Source: Skermanella stibiiresistens SB22
GTDB taxonomy: Bacteria > Pseudomonadota > Alphaproteobacteria > Azospirillales > Azospirillaceae
NCBI RefSeq assembly: GCF_000576635.1
Contig: NZ_AVFL01000002.1
Coordinates: 186,001 to 250,000, forward strand
Direction: 5' to 3'
Length of the DNA: 64,000 bases
A program made the position numbers and the translations under genes. Numbering within the stretch: the stretch's first letter is position 1; each line of letters begins with the position of its first letter. Below are positions 19,259 through 27,216 of the stretch, piece by piece. Below the pieces are notes generated by a model. That model had not been told where the DNA came from. It saw only the letters and a list, made by a program, of their open reading frames with translations, and did not search any database.

Positions 19259-20827
19259 TTGCGCATCGACATCACCTTCACCGACCGCGTCGGCATCGCC
19301 CATGAAGTGCTCGCCGTGCTCGCCACCCGCCGGCTGAACGTCGTCGCGGTGGAGGTCGATCCGCCGCACATCTTCATCGACGCGCCCCAGCTTGCCAGCG
19401 CGGCCCTGGCCGGCCTGCGCGCCGCCCTGCTGGAGGTCGGCGGGGTAGGGGACGTCACGGCGGTGGACATGCTGCCCGGCACGCGCCGCCGGCTCCACCT
19501 CGCCGCCGTGCTGGCCGCCATGCCCGACCCGGTCTTGGCGGTCGATGCCGGCGGCCTCGTGATCCTCAGCAACGCCGCCGCCGACGACATCGTGGGCGGG
19601 ACCGCGTTGGTCGGCAAGCGGCTGGCCGAGCTGATCGACGACGAGGGGTTCCCGCGCGAGATGATCGCCGCCGGCTTCCAGGTCCCGGCCCGCGAGGTCA
19701 TGCTGCGCGGCCAGCCGTTCCAATTGGACGTGCGGCCGATCGCCGACTCCCCCACGGCAGAGCCCTCCCAAGTGGCGGGCGGCGTCCTGACGCTCCACGC
19801 CCCCAGCCGCTTGGGCGAGCGCCTGCAAGCGCTGCGGAACTTCGACGAGGGCGGCTTCGACGCCATCATCGGCGACTCGCCCGCCATGCGCGCCCTCAAG
19901 GCGCGAGCCGCCCGCCTAGCCCCCGTTGACGCCGCCTTGCTGATCATGGGCGAGACGGGCACCGGCAAGGAGCTGATCGCCCACGCCTGCCACCGCGCCA
20001 GCGGCAGAATGGGCAAGACCTTCCTCGCCCTCAACTGCGCGGCGCTGCCCGAGAACCTGGCCGAGAGCGAACTGTTCGGCTACGCCCCCGGCTCGTTCAC
20101 GGGAGCCCAGCGTGGCGGCAAGCCCGGCCTGCTGGAACTGGCGGATCAGGGCACCGTGTTCCTGGACGAGGTCGGCGAGATGTCGCCCTATCTCCAAGCG
20201 AAGCTGCTGCGCTTCCTCAACGACGGCAGTTTCCGCCGTGTCGGCGGCGAGCAGGAGATGCGGGTCAACGTCCGCATCATCAGCGCCACCCACCGCAAGC
20301 TCGACCGGATGGTCGCCGAGGGCGCCTTCCGCGAGGACCTATTCTACCGCCTCAACGTGCTGGCCTTGCAAGTCCCGGCGCTGCGGGAGCGCGACGACGA
20401 CATCCTGCTGCTGGCCCGCCACTTCATCCTCCGCGCCTGCGCCCAGGCGCAACGCCGGCCCTGCCGCCTGACCGCGGCCGCCGCCGGCGCCCTGCTGACC
20501 AACCCGTGGCGCGGCAACGTCCGGCAGTTGGAAAGCGTGATCTTCCGCGCCGTGACGATGATCGACGGCCCCTGGCTGGACGCCCCCGACCTGGAGATCG
20601 CCACCTCCAGCGTCGCCGTGGAACCCAACCCGGACGCCACCGGCGATGGCCTGGGCGACGGCATCGCCGACTCCTGGGACGCCGCCGTCGCCGACTTCGA
20701 ACGCGGCCTGCTCAACCGCCTCTTCCCCCGCTTCCCCTCCAGCCGCAAACTAGCCGGCCGCCTCAAGACCTCCCACACCATGGTCGCCAACAAGCTCCGG
20801 AAATATGGCATCAAATCAACCACTTGA
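19259..20827 (+). CDS. TyrR-like sigma-54-type enhancer-binding regulator (ACT-PAS-AAA-HTH)
   Basis: 522 aa from a TTG. The first residues, MRIDITFTDRVGIAHEVLAV, match the start of the TyrR/PhhR ACT domain. A PAS domain (about 75-190) and an AAA+ domain (about 205-440) follow. The AAA+ domain has Walker A GETGTGKE, GSFTGA in place of the canonical GAFTGA loop, and Walker B GTVFLDEVGEM. A TyrR-type C-terminal helix-turn-helix ends the protein. The near-complete GAFTGA loop suggests sigma-54 activation is possible, unlike E. coli TyrR. It is divergent from dadX-dadA with a TyrR-like box between, so it probably controls D/L-alanine or aromatic amino acid catabolism. Confidence 0.88.
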   Translation: MRIDITFTDRVGIAHEVLAVLATRRLNVVAVEVDPPHIFIDAPQLASAALAGLRAALLEVGGVGDVTAVDMLPGTRRRLHLAAVLAAMPDPVLAVDAGGLVILSNAAADDIVGGTALVGKRLAELIDDEGFPREMIAAGFQVPAREVMLRGQPFQLDVRPIADSPTAEPSQVAGGVLTLHAPSRLGERLQALRNFDEGGFDAIIGDSPAMRALKARAARLAPVDAALLIMGETGTGKELIAHACHRASGRMGKTFLALNCAALPENLAESELFGYAPGSFTGAQRGGKPGLLELADQGTVFLDEVGEMSPYLQAKLLRFLNDGSFRRVGGEQEMRVNVRIISATHRKLDRMVAEGAFREDLFYRLNVLALQVPALRERDDDILLLARHFILRACAQAQRRPCRLTAAAAGALLTNPWRGNVRQLESVIFRAVTMIDGPWLDAPDLEIATSSVAVEPNPDATGDGLGDGIADSWDAAVADFERGLLNRLFPRFPSSRKLAGRLKTSHTMVANKLRKYGIKSTT

Positions 20828-20847
20828 GTGACATAACCGTAGCCTTA

Positions 20848-20880
20848 GGTCGGGTGCCGCTTCGCTCTACCCTACCTACT
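20848..20880. repeat. Single degenerate arm of the REP-like element
   Basis: GGTCGGGTGCCGCTTCGCTC and the following bases match the right arm of the 15597-15676 element with a few substitutions. No second arm is present. It sits between the convergent TyrR-like gene and the island operon, and its right end overlaps the 3' end of the small hypothetical gene. Confidence 0.7.
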
Positions 20881-21258
20881 GACTTTGAATTGTGGGATGA
20901 GGCAAGATACCTTTCCGCCAAATAGCTCGATATATTCACCAGCGGTGGCAAGCCTTGTGATCTGCGAACGAGTCAAAATCTTGTCTTGATGTTGATGATC
21001 ACCATCCCCGATAACGTTCGCTGGAATACTGACGTTAAGGTAAACGATCTCATCATGGTAGGTCTTCCGGCTCAGTTGGTTGAGCGGACCGCGAAGGTGG
21101 CCGTGACCGATGCCCGCGACGCCGAGCGCATTGGGATGCTTGCCATGGCTGAACGAGCCTGCGTTGGCGAATGCTTCAGCTGTCATCACACGAAAACACT
21201 TGGTGAATATCGGGACGCTTGATCCGCCATCTGGTCGCACCGTAACAAGCTCCACCAA
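20872..21258 (-). CDS. Hypothetical protein downstream of the AIPR gene
   Basis: 128 aa from a TTG (GTG next) 18 bp after the AIPR stop and in the same direction, so it is probably cotranscribed. I do not recognise the family. It has a central GIGHGHLRGPLNQLSRKTYH segment rich in His and Gly, then HDEIVYLNVSIPANVIGDGD. Third codon positions are mostly G or C, which supports coding. No ribosome-binding site is obvious, so translation may be coupled. No membrane segment or signal peptide is seen. A 78-codon frame on the other strand overlaps it and looks less likely. Confidence 0.5.
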   Translation of the reverse strand: MVELVTVRPDGGSSVPIFTKCFRVMTAEAFANAGSFSHGKHPNALGVAGIGHGHLRGPLNQLSRKTYHDEIVYLNVSIPANVIGDGDHQHQDKILTRSQITRLATAGEYIELFGGKVSCLIPQFKVSR

Positions 21259-21276
21259 AGTGGATCGGCTGATGCA

Positions 21277-23013
21277 TTATATTTGATGCAATCTCGACTC
21301 CGTATCAATCGACATGATTAATGTAGAGTAAAGACTCTTAAAGCCACGTTTTAACAAATTCGATAAATATTGCTTTATTTTGGCGTCGTCACCGCCCGTA
21401 TTTGATCTAGCTTCGTTTGCAAATTGATTGAGAGCGCGAGCATAAGTGCGAATAAACCCAGTCTCATTCTGATCTAACAAGTCTTGAGCACCTTGAACAA
21501 AGCATCGCATCCTTTCAAATTCTTTCGACGGATCATCGGATCTAGCACTGATATCAATCCGAAGGTGTGCGCAAAGAGAAAGAATGGCTAAGAAAATCCT
21601 ATATTTGGGCTTTCTATCATGAAAAACACGCAGGAAGGGATTCATGTATTCTTCCTGTCCAAAAAGGTCCTCGCATCGCTCGACAGCTCTTCTTGTAGCA
21701 GTAACAGTCTTGAACAAGGTCTGCATCAGCAATTTCTGATCGGCTAAATTATCGGCAAACCCACATATCAAGTCAGACCGAAGTTTGGTATAAAGCTGAT
21801 CTCCAACGTTATTGGGACTGTTGCTCATGATTCCAATGTATAGATAACGGATTTCTTCATACCGGATTTTACCATCATAAAAACCGCCGAGTAGAGCTAT
21901 AGCTGTTGTAGCTTGTGCATCTTCAAGATCTACTCCAGCGCCACTGGCATACATACGGACAAGCTGCGGTCTAAGAAATTTCGCTAAGTCCAGCTCAATT
22001 TTGTCGACAGTGTTTTGGTAGTTTGCTGATTTGGCAACATCCCATGCGTCACTGCTTTCAATAATTTTAACTTGAACAACGCACTCACCTATCGAATCCT
22101 TTGCCTCAACTAAAGACATTGTTGTCTGGCAACCATTAACAATGGACGCCTCCTTCAATATCAACTCCCTATCATTCTGTGGTTTTACTTCACCTGCTTT
22201 AAAAGTAATACCATTATTCCGTTCTAGAAATTTTGTAGGTTGGTTCTTGATGGTTTCCGAAATATCTTCATTTACCGTCGGTTGATCAGGTGCAACTTTT
22301 CCGCTTGTTCTTCCAAGATAATCTCGGATATTCTCGAAGAAGAGTGCATCCCCGTGTTTCTTGTATATGTCTATCAACTCCTGTGCCGGCAGATATCCGA
22401 GCCAAACAGAGCCACACTGGATCCACTGATTTGTGGAGGATAAGCAGATTTGGCTCGGCAGGCTGAACGTCTTGCCGTAAGCCGTTTGTAATATCTGATG
22501 AATTCGAGGCCCATCGATGATAAAAATTCTCCCAGATTTAACAAGTTTATCATAAAATTTCCGAGAAGACATCGAGCATTGCAGATAACGACGCATAATA
22601 CCGTCAATTCTTGCGGAGACTATTATTACGAATGTTGAGTGTGGCTTCTTTTGATCTCCTGCAAACAGTTGACCCTGAGATGGTGGCTTTGATAAATTAA
22701 TTTCATAGGCTTCGAATTTACTAATTATTGTATCTATTTCTTCTTTTGTGGTGATGCTGAGTTTGGATTGAGCGCATAAGCGGCGTCCATCATCCAAAAG
22801 GTCACTTTCCACATCAATACCGCCATCATGGGATTTTTTTGGAGACACCCTCACCTCCCCAAACTCTCGAAGTTCGTCAACGAAAGGGATCAAATTGGCA
22901 GCGAACTTCGCGAAACGAGAACCTTTTTCCACATTACTCAGTTTTGAAAAATACTCACATATATGAGCGTCGAAATCGTCGAACGATGATAAAAATGAAG
23001 GATATGCTTTCAC
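21277..23013 (-). CDS. AIPR-family abortive infection protein with N-terminal PD-(D/E)xK-like domain
   Basis: 578 aa from a GTG preceded by AGGTG. The middle third carries the AIPR hallmarks: FLERNNGITFKAGEV, then EASIVNGCQTTMSLVEA. The first 100 residues resemble an Mrr-type nuclease fold: Glu29 in a leading helix, Asp67 in HDGGIDVES, and Gln82-x-Lys84 in CAQSKL. AIPR proteins were first named from phage-resistance plasmids, and several carry nuclease domains. A nucleic-acid-cutting defence role is inferred from these residues. Base composition is clearly lower in GC than the flanks, a sign of transfer. A small ORF follows in the same direction. Confidence 0.85.
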   Translation of the reverse strand: MKAYPSFLSSFDDFDAHICEYFSKLSNVEKGSRFAKFAANLIPFVDELREFGEVRVSPKKSHDGGIDVESDLLDDGRRLCAQSKLSITTKEEIDTIISKFEAYEINLSKPPSQGQLFAGDQKKPHSTFVIIVSARIDGIMRRYLQCSMSSRKFYDKLVKSGRIFIIDGPRIHQILQTAYGKTFSLPSQICLSSTNQWIQCGSVWLGYLPAQELIDIYKKHGDALFFENIRDYLGRTSGKVAPDQPTVNEDISETIKNQPTKFLERNNGITFKAGEVKPQNDRELILKEASIVNGCQTTMSLVEAKDSIGECVVQVKIIESSDAWDVAKSANYQNTVDKIELDLAKFLRPQLVRMYASGAGVDLEDAQATTAIALLGGFYDGKIRYEEIRYLYIGIMSNSPNNVGDQLYTKLRSDLICGFADNLADQKLLMQTLFKTVTATRRAVERCEDLFGQEEYMNPFLRVFHDRKPKYRIFLAILSLCAHLRIDISARSDDPSKEFERMRCFVQGAQDLLDQNETGFIRTYARALNQFANEARSNTGGDDAKIKQYLSNLLKRGFKSLYSTLIMSIDTESRLHQI

Positions 23014-24003
23014 GATGCACCTATCATGTCAAAAAATCTCAAACTACCCTAGCATCTAAGTTGACACCAGAAATAGGGGTGCGCTCTTTAGCCGCGAGTT
23101 GGGCTCGAAGTAAGCTAATAATGTATTTTGATGCATCCGACGGTAAAGGAGAGCGCTTTGATGTTGTCGAAAGCAGGGCTCATCCGTCGAAGAGAAACTA
23201 ATATAACCTGCTTAAAAAGGAATAAATCGAAGATTTAGATGATGCCCGATATGATTGTAGCAGGTACGCTATGAGTATTGATCAATACATATTTCAATGT
23301 TTCAGAGGCAAATATTTGGTGTTGGTGATCGGATTCCTGATAGGTGCTCTTAGCCCATTTTTTACAGGACCTTCATGTCGATTTCTGAGGCCTGAAAGAG
23401 CGATAGTGTCGATGATTTCGTTTTGGAACTCCGCACATTCGGGGCGCCATTGACCAAGTGCGGCCAGGCCGCTGTGCTTGTGGCCTTTACGGAAAATACA
23501 GGGTCAAAGTTCAAGCAGGTAAGTGACGGTATCTCGGCGATCCTTCGTGCATATCTGATCAGCAGAGGCAGTTTAGACAAGTGCAGAGCATGAAGCACCT
23601 TGCACCCGGCCTCATTTATCATTGTACCTCCGAAGCCAACCGACACACTGCAGACGCATCAGCTCACACTCAACAAGCTCTTGGTGATTTAAGGCGCTTT
23701 GACACCGCTGATTACCTTTCTGGTAAAAGCGGTAACAACCTTTAATATTATTTCTCTTCTTCTGATCTCGCTGCACTGGATTGAATCTCGCGTATCTCCT
23801 GCACCTTCGGCTACCATGGCATCTTCGTTGGAGCCTAGTCCTTGATGGATTCCAATATGTTGTTCATGATCATACATTTTTACGACCAAAAGTTGAGAGG
23901 ATGCTAGATGATTCCAGATTGTCCGTCCTTCTTGCAGCTTGTCAGAATCATCAAATTAGGATAATAATCCACGAATATTCCTATCCCACGGAAGGCTCCC
24001 GTC
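23014..24003. other. Low-GC degraded stretch, no intact gene seen
   Basis: About 990 bases of lower GC than the surroundings, with many stops in all frames. On the minus strand, 23294-23503 is a 69-codon open frame without a start codon. It contains GHKHSGLAALGQWRPECAEF and reads like a protein fragment; an in-frame TGA separates it from a short preceding open segment. I do not recognise the family. A 66-codon frame (23689-23889, minus) is also possible but unsupported. The region looks like eroded mobile or defence DNA attached to the AIPR locus. Confidence 0.5.
23705..23732. other. Stem-loop in the degraded stretch
   Basis: CCGCT-ga-TTACC-TTTCT-GGTAA-a-AGCGG: two stacked 5-bp stems with a small internal bulge and a 5-nt loop. 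It lacks a T-tract immediately after the stem, so terminator function is uncertain. Confidence 0.35.
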
Positions 24004-24711
24004 ATGATGACCCCGCCCGCCCTCAAAGCCACCACCCCCAAAGCCACCGCCCCCGCCAGACCCAAGCTGACCTCCCGGCAGGAGGAGTTCTGCGAGGCGA
24101 TGTCCCATGGTGTGGGTGGAGCGGAGGTGGCCAGGAGGGCGGGGTACTCGGCCGGCGGGGGCAAGCAGCGCGGCGCGTTCCTGATGCGCCAGCCGGAAAT
24201 CCGCGTCCGGATCGATGAGATCCGCGCGGAGCGGCGCGCCAAGCATCAAGCCCATCTGGACGAGGCCGACGAACAGATCGGATGGGTGATCGCGGACGCC
24301 TTCGAGAGCAAGCGCCCGGCGCTGGCACTCCGCGCGATCGAGTTCCGCCTGAAGCTGCGCGGCGTCATCCAGGACAAGCGGATCGCCTATCACCATCACG
24401 GCGCCCTGGACAGCAAACCCCACCCGGATGCCGACCTGGAAGACCTCGCCGGCGATCCGGAAGAGGAACTGGATCCCATCCGCTTCCGTCCCGGATTCAC
24501 CGACGAGGCCGCCGTGGAGGATGACCTCACACCGCCCATGACGGCCTCCCGGACAGTGACCAATGATGACCTTTTCGACGAAAACGAGGAGGTCGAGACG
24601 AACGAGCCGATGCCATCCGGGTATCCCTCCCTCGCGGAACTGGACCGGCAACTCGCCATCCAACCCCGCGCCGTCGCTCGCCACTCCATCAGACGACTGG
24701 AAGCCGTCTGA
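24004..24711 (+). CDS. Orphan terminase-small-subunit-like protein
   Basis: 235 aa; ATGATG start with GGAAGG upstream. Residues about 20-80 (LTSRQEEFCEAMSHGVGGAE, ARRAGYSAGGGKQRGAFLMR, then PEIRVRIDEIRAER) match the helix-turn-helix region of phage terminase small subunits. The second half is acidic and poorly conserved. No terminase large subunit, portal or capsid gene is present, so this is an isolated DNA-binding relative, either domesticated or a prophage remnant. It directly abuts the low-GC island but has normal GC content itself. Confidence 0.7.
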   Translation: MMTPPALKATTPKATAPARPKLTSRQEEFCEAMSHGVGGAEVARRAGYSAGGGKQRGAFLMRQPEIRVRIDEIRAERRAKHQAHLDEADEQIGWVIADAFESKRPALALRAIEFRLKLRGVIQDKRIAYHHHGALDSKPHPDADLEDLAGDPEEELDPIRFRPGFTDEAAVEDDLTPPMTASRTVTNDDLFDENEEVETNEPMPSGYPSLAELDRQLAIQPRAVARHSIRRLEAV

Positions 24712-24771
24712 TCCCACCCCGCGCGAACTCTCCCCCAACACCCTACAAGCCCACCAAGCCCGCCAAGCCCA

Positions 24772-26265
24772 TCAGGCTGCCGGTGCCGTGTCCCGCGCCG
24801 CCGCCCGCATCTCCCGGAAAGCCGCCAGCGCGCGGTCGCGGGCGGTGCCATGATCGACGATCGGGTTCGGATAGGTCGTGCCCAACTCCACGCCAGCCTT
24901 CGCCAGCACGTCCGTCGGCGCGTTCCAGGGCTCGTGGATGTACCGGTTCGGCAACTCCGCCAATTCCGGCACGAACTGGCGCACATAGTCACCCTCCGGG
25001 TCGAACTTGCGGCCCTGGAGCACGGGATTGAACACGCGGAAGAACGGGGCGGGGTCGGCGCCGCAGCCGGCGATCCATTGCCAGTTCGCGGTGTTGTTGG
25101 CCGGGCAGGCATCGACCAGCGTGTCCCAGAACCACTCCTCGCCGATCTGCCACCGCGCCAGCAAGTCCTTGACCAGGAACGAGCCGGTGATCATCCGCAC
25201 CCTGTTGTGCATCCAGCCCGTTTGCCACAACTGCCGCATTCCCGCGTCCACGATCGGATACCCGGTTTTGCCGCGCCGCCACGCCTCCACCCCGGCATCG
25301 TCGTCGCGCCAGCGCAGCTTGTTGAACCGCTTGTCCATCGGCTCGGTCCCCAGGTCGGGATTTGTCACCAGAAGTCCATGGGTGAACTCGCGCCAGCCGA
25401 TCTCGCGGAGGAAGGCCTCGATCGCCGGCTCCAACCCGTCATCCGCCCGCATCCGCGCCGCGTGCCAGACTTGGCGCGGCGAAATCTCACCCCAGCGCAG
25501 CCGGGGCGACAGGCGCGACGTGCCGTCCCGGCCGGGGCGGTCGCGGCCGGTCCGATAATCGCGCACGATCTCGTCCAAAAAATCCGTCAGCCTCTCGCCC
25601 GCCGCCGCCTCGCCGGGAACCCAGTCCTCGCGCAGCCCGCCCGCCCAATCCGGGGTTACCGGCAGCAATCCCCAATCCTCCAGCCTGTCGGAGGCGACGC
25701 CACCCGCCGGTGCCCGCAATCCAGCCGGAGCCGGCAGCGGCCGGGCCGGATCATGACCGGTGGACAGAGTCTTCCAGAACGGCGTGAAGACCTTGAACGG
25801 CGTCCCGGCCTTGGAGCGGATGGCCTCCGGCTCGACCAGCAGCGCGCCGTTGAAGCTCTCGACCGCGATCCCCTTGGCGGTCAAAGCCTCGCGGACCTTG
25901 TCGTCGCGCGCGGCGGCTCCCGGATCGTGATCGTGGTTCCACATCACCGCCTCGGCGCCCAACGCCTCGGCCATTTCCGCCAGAATGGCGACGGCATCGC
26001 CGCGCCGCAGCACCAGCGGCGAGCCCAAGCCGCGCAGCGTCTCGGCCAGCCGTTCAAGGCTATGGTGAAGCCACCAGCGCCCGGCACCGCCCGGCGGACG
26101 CGGGCCATCCTCCGGATCGGCGTCCAGGATGAAGACCGGAACAACCGGTCCGCCGCGTTCGACGGCGTGGTGAAGGGCAGGGTTGTCGGCCACCCGCAGG
26201 TCGCGGCGAAACCAGACGATGGCCGGGGAGTCGACCGGGCGGATGGTGGTGGACGGAGAGGTCAT
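24772..26265 (-). CDS. phrB: Deoxyribodipyrimidine photolyase (class I CPD photolyase)
   Basis: 497 aa. The N-terminal alpha/beta antenna domain starts IVWFRRDLRVADNPALHHAV. The C-terminal FAD domain has LSPRLRWGEISPRQVWHAAR, EIGWREFTHGLL, GKTGYPIVDAGMRQLWQTGW, MHNRVRMITGSFLVKDLL and the NNTANWQWIAGCGADPAPFF block characteristic of CPD photolyases. It repairs UV dimers with visible light in the cytoplasm. It lies beside two other DNA repair genes on the same strand. Confidence 0.95.
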   Translation of the reverse strand: MTSPSTTIRPVDSPAIVWFRRDLRVADNPALHHAVERGGPVVPVFILDADPEDGPRPPGGAGRWWLHHSLERLAETLRGLGSPLVLRRGDAVAILAEMAEALGAEAVMWNHDHDPGAAARDDKVREALTAKGIAVESFNGALLVEPEAIRSKAGTPFKVFTPFWKTLSTGHDPARPLPAPAGLRAPAGGVASDRLEDWGLLPVTPDWAGGLREDWVPGEAAAGERLTDFLDEIVRDYRTGRDRPGRDGTSRLSPRLRWGEISPRQVWHAARMRADDGLEPAIEAFLREIGWREFTHGLLVTNPDLGTEPMDKRFNKLRWRDDDAGVEAWRRGKTGYPIVDAGMRQLWQTGWMHNRVRMITGSFLVKDLLARWQIGEEWFWDTLVDACPANNTANWQWIAGCGADPAPFFRVFNPVLQGRKFDPEGDYVRQFVPELAELPNRYIHEPWNAPTDVLAKAGVELGTTYPNPIVDHGTARDRALAAFREMRAAARDTAPAA

Positions 26266-26373
26266 GGGGAACTTCGAAAGCCGGTGGGAATGGGGCGGGG
26301 CGTCAAACGGCCCGCCCGCCCCACCGATCTATGCCAGCCACGTCCCGGATCAATCCAGGAGTCAATCCACCGA

Positions 26374-27111
26374 TCAACCGACCACACCGGAAGCCGCCGG
26401 CATCCGGAAGGCCCGTTCCAGATCCGGCTCCAGCCGCGCGCTGGGGAACTCGAACAGCTTCTCGCGGCCCATGATGTGGACCTGGAACCGGCGGCCGAGC
26501 AGGGGAGCCAGCACCCGGTCCAGCACGTTCAGCCCTCCTGTATAGGCGCCGAAAGACGGCATGATCAGCCGCTTGCCATCGCTGGCGAAGCACCGCGCCC
26601 GCACCCGCCGGCCACGGGCGCGCACCGCCGCGACCGGGTGGTAATGGCCGGACACCTCGCCACCACCGCCACCACCGGCTCCGGCCGTCGCCTCGTGGCG
26701 GAAGCACAGCGCGCCCAGCGTCACGGCATCGGCGATCCGGCCACCCAGATGGGCCGGCGGCTCCGGGTCGTGGTTGCCGGTCACCCAGATCCAGTCCCGC
26801 GCCGCCGTCAGCCGGGCGATCCGCTCGGCGTCGGGGCGGGACAACCGGTCGGCGGCGCGGCGGTCGTGGAAGCTGTCGCCCAGGCAGATCACCGTCTCGG
26901 GCTGGTGGCGCTCGATCACGCCCTCCAGCCGCGCCAGAGTCGCTCCGGTATCGTAGGGCGGCAGCAACTGGCCGCGCTGCGCGAAGGCCGATCCCTTCTC
27001 CAGATGCAGGTCGGCGACCACCAGCAGCCGGCGGTCCGGCCACAGCAGCGCGCCCGACAGGTCGGCCAGCAGATCGACGCCGTTGAGGGTCAGGTTTGGG
27101 GACGAATGCAC
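26374..27111 (-). CDS. pdeM: Ligase-associated DNA damage response endonuclease PdeM
   Basis: 245 aa from a GTG. It is a calcineurin-like metallophosphoesterase with LLVVADLHLEKGSAFA, VICLGDSFHDR, WVTGNHDPEPP and a later SGHYHPVA metal-binding histidine motif. PdeM proteins occur with an Lhr-like helicase, an ATP-dependent DNA ligase and an exonuclease. Here the helicase lies upstream on the same strand (105-bp gap), but ligase and exonuclease are absent from the window. Nucleic acid repair is inferred from this association. Confidence 0.9.
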   Translation of the reverse strand: MHSSPNLTLNGVDLLADLSGALLWPDRRLLVVADLHLEKGSAFAQRGQLLPPYDTGATLARLEGVIERHQPETVICLGDSFHDRRAADRLSRPDAERIARLTAARDWIWVTGNHDPEPPAHLGGRIADAVTLGALCFRHEATAGAGGGGGGEVSGHYHPVAAVRARGRRVRARCFASDGKRLIMPSFGAYTGGLNVLDRVLAPLLGRRFQVHIMGREKLFEFPSARLEPDLERAFRMPAASGVVG

Positions 27112-27216
27112 GTACGATCCGATTCGTTCATGTTAGGTTCCGACATACATCTCCCGTATCCCGCAGGCGCCGTCAAGGACAACGCGTCGGTGCGGCGATC
27201 CCGAATGACACCGCCG

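Noticed and set aside
20986-21222. A 78-codon plus-strand frame in the spacer after the TyrR-like gene
   Set aside because: It overlaps the minus-strand 128-codon ORF, which has better third-position composition and is in line with the AIPR gene. Neither is proven.
23689-23889. A 66-codon minus-strand frame in the degraded stretch
   Set aside because: No ribosome-binding site, no recognisable motif and surrounded by stop-rich DNA.
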